DNA from: an uncultured Planococcus sp.
GTDB lineage: Bacteria; Bacillota; Bacilli; Bacillales_A; Planococcaceae
Length of the DNA stretch: 64,000 nt
Assembly: GCA_947502505.1 (NCBI GenBank)
Contig: CANNAE010000002.1
Location: 310,001 to 374,000, forward strand
Direction: 5' to 3'
The first letter of the stretch is position 1, and each line of letters begins with the position of its first letter. Under the pieces are notes generated by a model. It saw nothing but the letters and a program-made list of their open reading frames with translations, did no database searches and was not told where the DNA came from. Position numbers and translations under genes: made by a program. Shown here one piece after another: positions 15,642 through 24,768 of the stretch.

Positions 15642-16475
15642 TTAGCTCACTTCAGCTAAAAATTTTCTCATGTGCCGGACGAATTTTTCGTTTTCTTCCA
15701 GATGCGGCGAGTGGCCGCTATGTTCGAATTTTATATAGGTGTTGGTTGGTATATTTTGTGCCAGGACATCAGAAGAGGAAACCGGTGTGATCCAGTCATG
15801 GATGCCTACCGTGATCAAGACCGGCACCTTGATATTTTTGATGTCTTCTGTGATATCGAACGAAACTTTATTTTGATTGAACGCGTAATTATGCGTTTCG
15901 AAATGATAATAAATAGAGTCAATTTTTTCTCTGACCTTGGCTTCGTCATACTCAACGGTGTACAACGGCTGGATTTTGTAGAAGGTCTCTTTTAGTTCCT
16001 CATTTGATTCGACGGTTCCTGCAAACAAGCTTCTCAATTTTTCTTCATGCAAGCCGTCGAGATTCGCTTTTAGGGCACGGTCAATCGAGTCATCATTCGA
16101 TTTATTGTTGGCGGCGGTATCCCGCAGCAGGACGCTTTTCACTGAATCTGGATAGCGGATAGCGTATTCCAACGCTAAGTAACCGCCGTAACTGCCACCT
16201 AAAATGTGTATTTTGCCCACTTTCAGCTCTTGCCTCATTTGCTCAATATCAGCGGTCCATTGTTCATGTGTGTAAGGCGGTGCATCAGCAGACCTGCCGC
16301 TGCCTCTCATATCGAGAAACACTAGCTGGTAATCCGACGCCAAGGAAGAAAAAGCTTTAATGTCACTTCGGCAATCTCCGAGTCCTGGAGCCCCGTGGAT
16401 GAAAAAAATAGTTTCTTCCTGCTCTTCTCCTAACACTTCGTAATATATTTTGCAGTCATTGATAGTTTTATACAT
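15642..16475 (-). CDS. alpha/beta hydrolase, proline-iminopeptidase-like
   Basis: A 277-aa cytoplasmic serine hydrolase. The oxyanion region is F-I-H-G-A-P-G; the nucleophile elbow G-G-S95-Y-G-G, the acid D227 (H-D-W) and the histidine H255 (S-G-H-S-P-H) complete a catalytic triad. H-G-x-P-G plus D-x-R-G-S-G-x-S is the pattern of prolyl iminopeptidases, which remove N-terminal proline from short peptides. AGGAGGG precedes the ATG. It is the last gene of the peptide-uptake operon, overlapping its tandem paralogue by eight bases. Other esterase substrates cannot be excluded, but position in a peptide operon favours peptidase activity. Confidence 0.8.
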   Translation of the reverse strand: MYKTINDCKIYYEVLGEEQEETIFFIHGAPGLGDCRSDIKAFSSLASDYQLVFLDMRGSGRSADAPPYTHEQWTADIEQMRQELKVGKIHILGGSYGGYLALEYAIRYPDSVKSVLLRDTAANNKSNDDSIDRALKANLDGLHEEKLRSLFAGTVESNEELKETFYKIQPLYTVEYDEAKVREKIDSIYYHFETHNYAFNQNKVSFDITEDIKNIKVPVLITVGIHDWITPVSSSDVLAQNIPTNTYIKFEHSGHSPHLEENEKFVRHMRKFLAEVS

Positions 16476-17358
16476 GTAATACCCTCCTAGAATCGTAGAT
16501 GCGATTTGCTGTCTCCACCCGGCCTTCGGTAAAGGCTTTTACAAGATCCAAGTAAAGCGAACTCTCTTCTCTAACCAGTGAATGGCCGGATCCATGGAAA
16601 ATGACGAGTGCCGAATTTGGCATATGGGTATGTATTTGCTTCGCACAATCAGCCGGGGTAATCCAATCCAGTTCCCCGGCTGTGATCAATGTCGGTGTCT
16701 CAATATGCGGAAGCTTAGAACTCATATCGTAATGCACAAGCCCGCGGAAAGCGGCGTTATGTGTTTCGTAATGAAAGTGTATTTGCTTGAGTTTTTGTTG
16801 ATCACGTTCAGCATTAAACTTTGTCATATATAAGGGCAGAATACCGGCGTATAAGCGATAAAAATCTTCATTGCTCTCAACCTTGCCGCTAAATAAGCGC
16901 TGCAGATCTTCATCAGCCAATTGGCAGCGGTCGCTCGCTTTCGCATTGTCGATGGCTTTTAAATCGTTCGTGCCATCCAATGTCGTCACGTTCAACAGCA
17001 GATATTCCAGGTTTGCTGAATAGCACGCTGCATATTCCTGAGCAAGGAACCCTCCATACGAAGAGCCGTGCAGGATGATTTTCCCCAAACCTAGGCTGCT
17101 TCGCAATTGTTCGATATCTTCCACCCACTGTTCATGGGTAAACGGCGGTGTCTCGGAGGATTTGCCGCTGCCCCGCAGATCCAGGAAAACAAGATGAAAG
17201 TCTTTTGCCAAGGGTTCAAACGTGGCGATATCTGCGCGTGAATCGCCCAAGCCAGGGCCTCCGTGCAAGAAAACAATTGTCCGCGCATGATCCATGCCCA
17301 TTCTTGCCACGTACAATTCTGCTCCGTTAATCTCCATATACCGCTCCGACTCGATCAT
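16468..17358 (-). CDS. alpha/beta hydrolase, proline-iminopeptidase-like (tandem copy)
   Basis: A 296-aa paralogue of the next gene in the operon, with the same architecture: L-H-G-G-P-G (31-36), D-L-R-G-S-G-K-S (60-67), nucleophile G-S-S100-Y-G, acid D230 and histidine H258. Its H-G-G-P-G is the classical proline iminopeptidase sequence, whereas the neighbour has H-G-A-P-G. GGAGGGAAATAAG leads to the ATG at 17358. The permease gene stops two bases upstream at 17360. The pair looks like a tandem duplication that has diverged, possibly to different N-terminal residues or chain lengths (inference). Confidence 0.8.
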   Translation of the reverse strand: MIESERYMEINGAELYVARMGMDHARTIVFLHGGPGLGDSRADIATFEPLAKDFHLVFLDLRGSGKSSETPPFTHEQWVEDIEQLRSSLGLGKIILHGSSYGGFLAQEYAACYSANLEYLLLNVTTLDGTNDLKAIDNAKASDRCQLADEDLQRLFSGKVESNEDFYRLYAGILPLYMTKFNAERDQQKLKQIHFHYETHNAAFRGLVHYDMSSKLPHIETPTLITAGELDWITPADCAKQIHTHMPNSALVIFHGSGHSLVREESSLYLDLVKAFTEGRVETANRIYDSRRVLHV

Positions 17359-17359
17359 C

Positions 17360-18259
17360 TTATTTCCCTCCTCTATGCTTTGGATCCAGCGCATCTCTTA
17401 AACCGTCGCCCAAAAAGTTATAGGCAAGCACGACTAATGCGATAGCGACGCCTGGCAGGACACCAAGCATTGGTGTGGTCCAGATGTATTGCTGGGCGTT
17501 TTGCAGCATATTGCCCCATGTCGCAGTAGGAGGCTGAATGCCCAAGCCCAGGTAACTGATGGCGCTTTCCGTCAAAATCGCCCAGGCGATGCCTAATGTG
17601 CTCGAAACAATGATTGAGGGGATGATTTGCGGAAAAATGTGCTTGTATAAGGTTCTCACTGAAGATGACCCGAGCGCTTCTGACGCTTCGACGAATTCGC
17701 TTTCTTTCCATTTCAAAGTCTCGCCGTAGACGACACGCGCAATTTCCATCCACGATGTAAAGGCAATAACCAAAACGACCATCAATGGGCTTTTACCGAA
17801 TACCGTCAACGCGACAAGCGCCAAAAAGAAATTAGGAATCGACAGCATCGCTTCTGTAAAGCGCATTAAAATGATGTCCACCCATTTTCCGTAATAGCCG
17901 GCGAGCATGCCGACAAGCCCACCGATCAGTACAGTGAAAAACATTGCACCGAAGCCAACCAATAACGTAATCTGTCCGCCTTTCATCATCCGTGCCAAGA
18001 CATCGCGGCCCAGGTCGTCCGTTCCTAAAGGATGGCTCGCGGTAATCCCTTGAAGCATGCCTGCCGGATTGGTGGCATCCGGATTGACGGTCCAGATAAA
18101 TGGCCCCACAAAGATGAGAAGATGGATCAGCACCAAGAAAATCAATGCGGAGAAAGCGGCTTTGTTTTTCTTTAGGCGTGTCCAGGCAGTGGATTTTTTG
18201 ATATTGGCCGAAACACGGACCTGGTTCAGATCGGTGTTATTTGCGGCTGGATTTGACAT
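17360..18259 (-). CDS. dipeptide/oligopeptide ABC transporter permease (DppC/OppC type)
   Basis: A 299-aa inner-membrane subunit with a cytoplasmic N terminus, a first hydrophobic segment at about 35-57, a periplasm-side loop with H-P-L-G-T-D-D-L-G-R-D (typical of the OppC N-terminal domain), and five more segments. The EAA loop that docks to the ATPases is E-A-S-E-A-L-G followed by H-I-F-P. The end D-G-L-R-D-A-L-D-P is the family signature. AAGGAGGTG precedes the ATG. It pairs with the DppB-type permease just upstream to form the channel for peptides delivered by the lipoprotein. Confidence 0.92.
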   Translation of the reverse strand: MSNPAANNTDLNQVRVSANIKKSTAWTRLKKNKAAFSALIFLVLIHLLIFVGPFIWTVNPDATNPAGMLQGITASHPLGTDDLGRDVLARMMKGGQITLLVGFGAMFFTVLIGGLVGMLAGYYGKWVDIILMRFTEAMLSIPNFFLALVALTVFGKSPLMVVLVIAFTSWMEIARVVYGETLKWKESEFVEASEALGSSSVRTLYKHIFPQIIPSIIVSSTLGIAWAILTESAISYLGLGIQPPTATWGNMLQNAQQYIWTTPMLGVLPGVAIALVVLAYNFLGDGLRDALDPKHRGGK

Positions 18260-18283
18260 GACTACACCTCCTTGAATAAAAAA

Positions 18284-19219
18284 TCAGTACGCTTTAACTC
18301 GCGGATCCAGTTTCGAATAAATAATATCTACGATAAAATTCGAGACGATGACGAGCACTGTCACAAATACTGTCACGCCCATGACCAAGTTGTAATCTCT
18401 TCCTTGGGAAGCTTCTACAATCAGTCTGCCCATGCCCGGCCAGCCAAACACCGTCTCAACAATTACCGCTCCTCCGAGAAGACGCGGGATGAGCACTCCG
18501 ATAATGGAGACCACGGGAATCAGCGCATTCTTCAAAGCATGGAAATACACGACGGTCTTTTCACGCGCCCCTTTGGATCTGGCCGTCCGGATAAAGTTCT
18601 GGTTGATCACCTCGAGCATCGAAGACCGTGTAAACCGCACAATGGTCGGCAAAGTACTGGTCGCTAAGATGATCACGGGCATGGCCATGCTTTTCGCTTT
18701 ATCCACCAGCGAACTATCCCCGACTCCAGAAGAAGGCAGCCATTGCAGCTCCACCGAGAACAGCAAAATAAACATGATCGCCATCCAAAATGATGGAACC
18801 GATAATCCCACCACGCTGCCGAAATTGATCAAATTATCCTGCCATTTGTTTCGGTTCATCGCCGAAATCACTCCAAGGATGACACCCACGACGACAGAAA
18901 TGATCAAGGTAATGGCCGTCAGCTGGAAGGTATAGGGAAAGCGTTCCATGATTCGTTCAATCACCGGCTGGCCACTCGAAAGCGAGGTTCCCAAATCGCC
19001 GCCCAGTGCGCTCAATAGCCAGTCTTTGTATCGCACAATAACAGGCTCGTTCAATCCTAATTGTTCAGCTATCGCTGCTCTTTCTTCGGCTGTTGCATCC
19101 ATTCTCATCATGGAGGATGGGCCGCCTGGGGCCAGATTCATGATGAAGAAGGTAATAATCGAGACAATTAGAATCAGGACGAGACTTTGAAAAAAGCGTT
19201 TGACAAGAAATTGCCCCAT
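18284..19219 (-). CDS. dipeptide/oligopeptide ABC transporter permease (DppB/OppB type)
   Basis: A 311-aa membrane protein of the OppB type with six hydrophobic segments, the N-terminal L-V-K-R-F-F-Q-S-L start typical of the family, a long external loop rich in polar residues, and the EAA loop R-T-A-R-S-K-G-A. GGGGAG lies nine bases before the ATG at 19219; a nearer ATG four codons upstream has no room for a ribosome binding site. It sits 65 bases after the binding-protein gene and 24 bases before its partner permease. Confidence 0.92.
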   Translation of the reverse strand: MGQFLVKRFFQSLVLILIVSIITFFIMNLAPGGPSSMMRMDATAEERAAIAEQLGLNEPVIVRYKDWLLSALGGDLGTSLSSGQPVIERIMERFPYTFQLTAITLIISVVVGVILGVISAMNRNKWQDNLINFGSVVGLSVPSFWMAIMFILLFSVELQWLPSSGVGDSSLVDKAKSMAMPVIILATSTLPTIVRFTRSSMLEVINQNFIRTARSKGAREKTVVYFHALKNALIPVVSIIGVLIPRLLGGAVIVETVFGWPGMGRLIVEASQGRDYNLVMGVTVFVTVLVIVSNFIVDIIYSKLDPRVKAY

Positions 19220-19284
19220 AATCGTCATCTCCCCAATAGTGGAAAAGGATAAAGAGTGTTTCATCTTTATCCTCTCAACTTATG

Positions 19285-20907
19285 TTATTCGTCTAAATAC
19301 CATTCATAGATATAATGCAAAGTTGATCCGAAATACGTATCCGGTACGCCTTTGAGATTGGCGTTTCGCAATTGGAGTTCTTGTGGATACCAGAGATAGA
19401 TGTACGGCAAGGTTTCAGCCATATACTCTTGGGCTTCCCGGTAGACTTCCGCACGCTCTTCAGGGTCGCTTGTCGCTTGCCCTTGCTGCAGAAGTTCGTC
19501 CAGTTTCGCGTCCTGGTAGCCTGGGATATTGTTCCCTGTTCCCGCATTTTCAGACCCGTACTGGGCATAGACATCCGGGTCTGTTGGGTAAGACCACCAG
19601 TTCAACATCATTTCGTAATCGCGCTCGATGATGTTTTTCTGGATCATCGCATTCCATTCCAGAACATTCAATTCCACATCAATCCCTACTTCGATCAGAT
19701 ACTGCTGCACAAGCTGTGCGATTCGTTCCAAGTCGCCTTGGATGGCAATATCGAAGACAATTTTGAATGGTTCGCCGTCTTTATCGACGACCCCATCGCC
19801 ATCTGAATCTTCCCAGCCCGCTTCGCTCAATAACTGCTTCGCCATTTCCACATCGTAAGGATATTGCTGAACTTCATCCGTATAAAATGCTTGCTGATCG
19901 GGAGTAATCGGCCCGTGCGCCACTTTCCCGTAGCCTTGCAGGACAGAGTCCACAATCGCCTGGCGATCGATAGCGTGCGTAAAGGCTTGACGTACTTTTG
20001 CATCTGTAAAGCGTTCGTCTTCCTGATTCAGCGCAATCCAGAAATAACGCGTGATGTCGGCCGCTACGACTTCCAAATCATTGGAGCTTTCGATTCGTTC
20101 GATGGCAGACTTGTCTTCCATGACAAAGATGTCCAGCTCATTGCTGATTGCCTGAGCAATTTGCGTATTGGAATCCGGCACGATTTTATACGTGACTTTA
20201 TCCAGGTTCGGTTCGCCTTCATAGAAGTCTTCGTTTTTTACTAAGCTGACACTTTGTCCGGATGTGTATGTATCCATTTTGTATGGACCTGTCCCAACCG
20301 GATTTTTCTTATTGAATTCCACATTGTCCCAAGGATCGCCGCCAGAAAGTTGGTGCTCGGGCATAATTTCCGAGTTGAATGCCAAATAAGCAGGAAGCGC
20401 AGCCCATGGCCGTTCTAAGTGAAACTCGACTGTATGGTCATCCACGACAACGACTTCTTCCAAAGATTTATAGTTGGATGCGCCATTGGATCCTAACGAT
20501 TCATCCAGTACCAAATCGTTGAACGTAAATGCCACATCGTCTGCCGTAAAGTCTTCTCCGTCATGCCATTTGACACCTTGGCGAAGTTTGAAGGTCCAGA
20601 CATTTCCGTCTTCAGATGCACTCCACTCTTCGGCTAGAGCCGGAGATGGCGACAGGTCTTTGCCGGGTTTCGTCAAACCAGTGAAAATGATCCGGTTGAC
20701 GACGTTCGATTCTGCATACGCGTTCGGGTGCCAGGTATTGAATGTGGGATCCGCTGCAATCGGGATGGCGATTTCGCCGCCTTTAACAGCTTCTCCTTCT
20801 GCGCCGCCTGATTCGCCGCCTCCTTCATCCGATTGGGCGCTGCCGCAAGCCGCTAATACGAGAACAGATACAATGAAAAGAATGGAAATTTGCCATAGTT
20901 TTTTCAT
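19285..20907 (-). CDS. peptide-binding lipoprotein of an ABC transporter (SBP family 5)
   Basis: A 540-aa extracellular solute-binding protein anchored as a lipoprotein: signal peptide with lipobox V-L-A-A-C21, then a Gly/Glu/Ser-rich linker. The body has the family-5 hallmarks W-T-F-K-L-R-Q-G-V-K-W-H-D-G and N-P-V-G-T-G-P-Y. It captures small peptides for the DppB/DppC channel. GGGGGAAAG precedes the ATG. Family-5 proteins also bind nickel, heme or sugars in some bacteria, but here the neighbours (dipeptidase and two aminopeptidase-like hydrolases) point to peptides. Confidence 0.92.
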   Translation of the reverse strand: MKKLWQISILFIVSVLVLAACGSAQSDEGGGESGGAEGEAVKGGEIAIPIAADPTFNTWHPNAYAESNVVNRIIFTGLTKPGKDLSPSPALAEEWSASEDGNVWTFKLRQGVKWHDGEDFTADDVAFTFNDLVLDESLGSNGASNYKSLEEVVVVDDHTVEFHLERPWAALPAYLAFNSEIMPEHQLSGGDPWDNVEFNKKNPVGTGPYKMDTYTSGQSVSLVKNEDFYEGEPNLDKVTYKIVPDSNTQIAQAISNELDIFVMEDKSAIERIESSNDLEVVAADITRYFWIALNQEDERFTDAKVRQAFTHAIDRQAIVDSVLQGYGKVAHGPITPDQQAFYTDEVQQYPYDVEMAKQLLSEAGWEDSDGDGVVDKDGEPFKIVFDIAIQGDLERIAQLVQQYLIEVGIDVELNVLEWNAMIQKNIIERDYEMMLNWWSYPTDPDVYAQYGSENAGTGNNIPGYQDAKLDELLQQGQATSDPEERAEVYREAQEYMAETLPYIYLWYPQELQLRNANLKGVPDTYFGSTLHYIYEWYLDE

Positions 20908-20926
20908 GAATGCTTTCCCCCTTTTT

Positions 20927-22156
20927 CTATTTCATCCACGTTTCTTCCAACACACGCAACACATTTCGTCCCATGACTTTGCGGATAGCTTCTTGGCTGT
21001 AATCGTGTTTGACCAGCCAGCGAACCACGTTATGGTACGCTTCTGATGGATTTTCTAGGCCTTCTACATACTCAACTTCTTCAAATTCAGGACCAGCGTG
21101 TGAGGATTTAATAGATAAGGCCCCAGCGAATGCATGATGCAATCCGACATGATCCCCGAACAGGGTATCGAGGCCAAATGCCACATGATCGATGCCGCAC
21201 AATTCCACGACGTATTCAAAATGCTCCATCACCGATTCGATGGAATGCTCTTTATGTTTCTGTGTTAAAGTAGTGTGGGGAGCTGCTTCAATTCCAATGA
21301 CGCCCCCTTTTTCTGCACAAGATTTGAGGACATCATCCGGCTTGAGGCGAGAAATATCCCATAATCCACGTGCGCCAACATGTGTAATGAAAATGGGTTT
21401 TTCACTCGCTTGAATAACGTCTCGAGCCGTTTGATCTCCACAATGTGAAACATCGATCGTCATCCCAAGCTTGTTCATGCGTCCTACTACCTTGTGTCCA
21501 AATACAGTAAGTCCGGAATCATTTTTCTCCCGCAGGCCTGAGCCAAGAGCATTTGCTTCTGAATAGGCGATCCCCATCACTCTCACCCCGAAACCATAGA
21601 GCACATCTACGCGATCGATTTCGTTTTCAATCTGTGTCGCTGACTCCAAGGACGTGACAAACGCAATTTTTCCTTCTTTTTTTGCCCGGTATAGATCTTC
21701 AATTCTTTCTGCCCGAATGACCATATCCTGATGGGCAAAATCGCTATAGCGCATCCCCAAATCGTGCAGGACATCGTTCCATTTCCATCCGGCATTCGAT
21801 GTGATAAAGGCCGTGCCATCCATGTAATTCTCAAACACGATATCGAGGCCTGAGATACTCAGCCCTTCGTAACCTGTCCAGTCTCTTCCCTGGCGGCGAA
21901 ACTCAAAAATCGAGTCGATGTTTTCTGGCGTGACAAATGTATGTTCATGCAGCGAGACGATGTATTCATCTTCCAAAATTTGCTGAACTTTCTCTTCTTG
22001 TTCGGCAGAAACGGGATAAATATAAGGTTCGACGCGCGCCACTTCTTTAGCTAATCCGAAATCTTTGTAATCCGCTCCCTCCTCCAGGTACTGATAAGAC
22101 TTGTATCCTGTGTAGGATTTTTTTGCTTTTACACCGTATGGGTTATTAGTTGTCAT
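20927..22156 (-). CDS. membrane dipeptidase family (peptidase M19)
   Basis: A 409-aa zinc dipeptidase of the renal-dipeptidase family. Metal ligands visible are E171 (S-L-E-S), H238 in D-V-S-H-C-G-D and H259 in I-T-H-V-G-A-R. The first motif is S-L-H70-E-H72 instead of the usual H-x-D, so one metal ligand is changed. No signal peptide is present, so the enzyme should act in the cytoplasm on imported dipeptides. M19 enzymes tolerate a D-residue at the C-terminal position, so cell-wall dipeptides are possible substrates. The TGA/ATG junction overlaps the ATPase gene by four bases (ATGA), and AGGAGG precedes the start. Confidence 0.85.
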   Translation of the reverse strand: MTTNNPYGVKAKKSYTGYKSYQYLEEGADYKDFGLAKEVARVEPYIYPVSAEQEEKVQQILEDEYIVSLHEHTFVTPENIDSIFEFRRQGRDWTGYEGLSISGLDIVFENYMDGTAFITSNAGWKWNDVLHDLGMRYSDFAHQDMVIRAERIEDLYRAKKEGKIAFVTSLESATQIENEIDRVDVLYGFGVRVMGIAYSEANALGSGLREKNDSGLTVFGHKVVGRMNKLGMTIDVSHCGDQTARDVIQASEKPIFITHVGARGLWDISRLKPDDVLKSCAEKGGVIGIEAAPHTTLTQKHKEHSIESVMEHFEYVVELCGIDHVAFGLDTLFGDHVGLHHAFAGALSIKSSHAGPEFEEVEYVEGLENPSEAYHNVVRWLVKHDYSQEAIRKVMGRNVLRVLEETWMK

Positions 22157-23196
22157 TCTGTTTCCTCCTTAGAATTAGTTAACAGCGGAAAGTGACATGC
22201 CACCTGCCTTCCTTCTTGAATTTCCACCAAATCCGGAACCTTGGTTTTACAAATCTCCTGGGCGATCGGGCAACGTGTATGGAACCTGCAACCTGCAGGA
22301 GGATTTGCCGGGGAAGGAATTTCTCCTTTTAAGACGACTTTCTCTTTGCGTTTTCTTGGATCTGCCACTGGATTGGTCGATAGCAAAGCCGCGGAATAAG
22401 GATGAAGCGGATGGTCAAACAACTCTTCCGTTTCGGCCACTTCGACCAATTGGCCGAGATACATCACCCCGACACGATCGGATATGTACCGAACGACATT
22501 CAAGCCATGGGCAATGAATAAATAAGTAAGCCCCAACTCTTTTTGCAAATCCTTCAGCAAGTTGATCACTTGCGCCTGGACGGAAACATCCAGTGCCGAA
22601 ACCGCCTCGTCCGCCAAGATGAACTTCGGATTCAAGGCGATGGCTCTCGCTATGCAGACTCGCTGCCGCTGCCCTCCGGAAAGTTCGTGTGGATAGCTGA
22701 GTTTTTTCTCGACGCCCAATCCGACCTTTTCCAGCAGAGTTGCCACTTTCTCTTCTTTTTCCTTTTTCGTCATCTTGGTGTACACGTCAAAAGGTTCGGA
22801 AATAAGTTCTTGAACTTTCATGCGGGGATTTAATGAACCCGAAGGATCTTGGAAGATGATCTGCATTTCCTTTCGCACCTTTTGAAATTCCCGTTTGTTC
22901 AAAGCGGTGATTTCGTTTTCCTCAAAATAGATTTCGCCTTCATCCGCTTCGTGCAGCCCGATGACCACTCTTCCTAAAGTAGATTTTCCTGAACCGGATT
23001 CCCCGACCAACCCGAATGTCTCTCCTTTGAAGATTTCAAATGAGACTTTATCCACTGCCTTGACGTACTGCTGATTTTTTGAAAAAATGCCTTTTTTCAG
23101 CTTGAAATATTTTTTAGCGTTTTTTACCCTGACCAGAACCGGTGGCTTTCGAGGCGATTCAATCAGCTCGAGCGCTGTCTTTTCTAGATTCACCAT
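22153..23196 (-). CDS. peptide ABC transporter ATP-binding protein (DppF/OppF type)
   Basis: A 347-aa ABC ATPase: Walker A G-E-S-G-S-G-K-S (65-72), signature L-S-G-G-Q-R-Q-R, Walker B with I-L-A-D-E-A-V-S-A-L-D, then the C-terminal oligopeptide extension with a C-R-F-H-T-R-C-P cysteine motif (related members carry an iron-sulfur cluster there). It forms a heterodimer with the DppD-type ATPase encoded three bases upstream and powers import. Confidence 0.92.
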   Translation of the reverse strand: MVNLEKTALELIESPRKPPVLVRVKNAKKYFKLKKGIFSKNQQYVKAVDKVSFEIFKGETFGLVGESGSGKSTLGRVVIGLHEADEGEIYFEENEITALNKREFQKVRKEMQIIFQDPSGSLNPRMKVQELISEPFDVYTKMTKKEKEEKVATLLEKVGLGVEKKLSYPHELSGGQRQRVCIARAIALNPKFILADEAVSALDVSVQAQVINLLKDLQKELGLTYLFIAHGLNVVRYISDRVGVMYLGQLVEVAETEELFDHPLHPYSAALLSTNPVADPRKRKEKVVLKGEIPSPANPPAGCRFHTRCPIAQEICKTKVPDLVEIQEGRQVACHFPLLTNSKEETE

Positions 23197-23199
23197 TTG

Positions 23200-24198
23200 C
23201 TAAATCACCTCCCCTGTCGGTTTTGCCTTTTGCACGTCTTCATAATTCCAGCAAGCCACTTTCCTGTTTCCGACAGCTAATAGCGGAGGTTCTTGTTCTA
23301 GGCATTGTTGAGTGGCAAATGCACAACGGGGATTGAATCGACAGCCACGCGGCATATCAGACTGGGCAGGTATAGCGCCCGGGATGGACAACAGCGGTTT
23401 GGAGCGGTCTCCGTTAACATCCGGGATTGAGCCAAGAAGCCCTAGCGTGTATGGATGCAACGGGTCATCGAACATCTCATACACATCGCCATCTTCCACA
23501 ATTTTTCCTGCATACATTACGATGATGCGGTCTGCAATTTCCGCCGCCACGCCCATGTCATGGGTGATGAAAACAATGGACATGTTCATTTCCTTCTTCA
23601 AGTTTTCCAATAAAGCCAAGATTTGCGCCTCGATGGTTACGTCCAATGCTGTAGTAGGCTCATCTGCAATCAATAGTTTCGGATCACACGATAACGCCAT
23701 CGCTATAACCACCCGCTGCCTCATGCCGCCCGATAATTCATGTGGATACTGGCCGAAGCGCCTTTTAGCTTCCGATATCCCCACCGAACCGAGCAATTTA
23801 ATCGCTCGTTCCTTCGCCTCCGCCTTGTTCAACTCCGTATGCAGGCTAATCGCTTCCACGATTTGATCGCCAATGCTCACTACAGGATTGAGGGCAGTCA
23901 TCGGTTCCTGGAAAATCATCGCAATGTCTTTCCCTCTCATTTCACGCATCTCTTCCTTGGACTTGGTGAGCAGCGATTCTCCTTGGTACTTGATGTCTCC
24001 AGCGGATATGGTGCCGCCTTCGAATTCCACCAGCCTCATCACACCTAAGCTCGTTACACTCTTTCCGCTGCCAGACTCTCCCACCAGACAAACCGTTTCG
24101 CCTTCTTTCACATCGAAAGAGACGCCTTCGACAGGAATGATGGTCTGTTCGTCTCGCTGAAATTGAATCGTGACATCCGTCAGTTCTAAAAGTTTCAT
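23200..24198 (-). CDS. peptide ABC transporter ATP-binding protein (DppD/OppD type)
   Basis: A 332-aa ABC ATPase with Walker A G-E-S-G-S-G-K-S (40-47), signature L-S-G-G-M-R-Q-R-V, Walker B L-L-I-A-D-E-P-T-T-A-L-D and the C-terminal peptide-transporter domain with C-R-F-N-P-R-C. GGAGGTCTAGG leads to the ATG. It follows the regulator gene by ten bases, so regulator and transporter share one transcript. Confidence 0.92.
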   Translation of the reverse strand: MKLLELTDVTIQFQRDEQTIIPVEGVSFDVKEGETVCLVGESGSGKSVTSLGVMRLVEFEGGTISAGDIKYQGESLLTKSKEEMREMRGKDIAMIFQEPMTALNPVVSIGDQIVEAISLHTELNKAEAKERAIKLLGSVGISEAKRRFGQYPHELSGGMRQRVVIAMALSCDPKLLIADEPTTALDVTIEAQILALLENLKKEMNMSIVFITHDMGVAAEIADRIIVMYAGKIVEDGDVYEMFDDPLHPYTLGLLGSIPDVNGDRSKPLLSIPGAIPAQSDMPRGCRFNPRCAFATQQCLEQEPPLLAVGNRKVACWNYEDVQKAKPTGEVI

Positions 24199-24208
24199 CC
24201 TAGACCTC

Positions 24209-24751
24209 CTAAAAGATTACTGGGGTAACCACTCCCAACATTACGGTTTCTGTATCTAGCGGATTTTCACCATAATGCTCAAGGTGAGCGGGAAAATGAA
24301 TGGATTCATGTTTTTTGACGCGGTATTCTTTTTGGTCGATGGTAAAAATCACTTCCCCTTCCATTACGTAATAGAACTCTTCCCCTGGGTATTGGAAAGT
24401 CTTGGTTTTTTTTTGCAAAGGGCTTAGCTTCAAAATAAATGGTGCCAAGGATCGTTGAGGAAATTTTCCGTTTAACCGGATATAGACCGTCTCGAAGTTT
24501 TCCGCGGTCATTCTCTCCTGCTTCTCAGGCGTCACAATAAATTGATCGTCGCCCGTTTCTTCGAAAAAGTAAGAGATGTGTACTTCAAATGCATCTGCAA
24601 TTTTTTTGAGCGTTGTAATCGCTAATGAAGAATTCCCGCGCTCTACTTGGGAGAGAAAGCTTGCCGTCAGTTCTGTCTTATCTCCCAACTCTTTTAATGT
24701 CATGCCAGACTTTACGCGCATTTCTTTGATTTTTTTATAAACGTTTTCCAT
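24209..24751 (-). CDS. XRE-family regulator with C-terminal cupin domain
   Basis: A 180-aa transcription regulator. Residues about 5-60 are a helix-turn-helix of the Cro/CI type (G-M-T-L-K-E-L-G-D-K-T-E-L-T-A-S-F-L-S-Q), and residues 100-175 form a cupin barrel (Y-P-G-E-E-F-Y-Y-V-M-E-G-E-V...H-F-P-A-H-L-E-H-Y). Proteins of this build sense small metabolites through the cupin and control adjacent catabolic or transport genes. It is the first gene of the nine-gene peptide operon, so it probably regulates its own operon, likely through the inverted TGTGTATAA sites upstream. GGCGGTGA precedes the ATG. Confidence 0.88.
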   Translation of the reverse strand: MENVYKKIKEMRVKSGMTLKELGDKTELTASFLSQVERGNSSLAITTLKKIADAFEVHISYFFEETGDDQFIVTPEKQERMTAENFETVYIRLNGKFPQRSLAPFILKLSPLQKKTKTFQYPGEEFYYVMEGEVIFTIDQKEYRVKKHESIHFPAHLEHYGENPLDTETVMLGVVTPVIF

Positions 24752-24768
24752 AAGTCACCGCCATTGAA

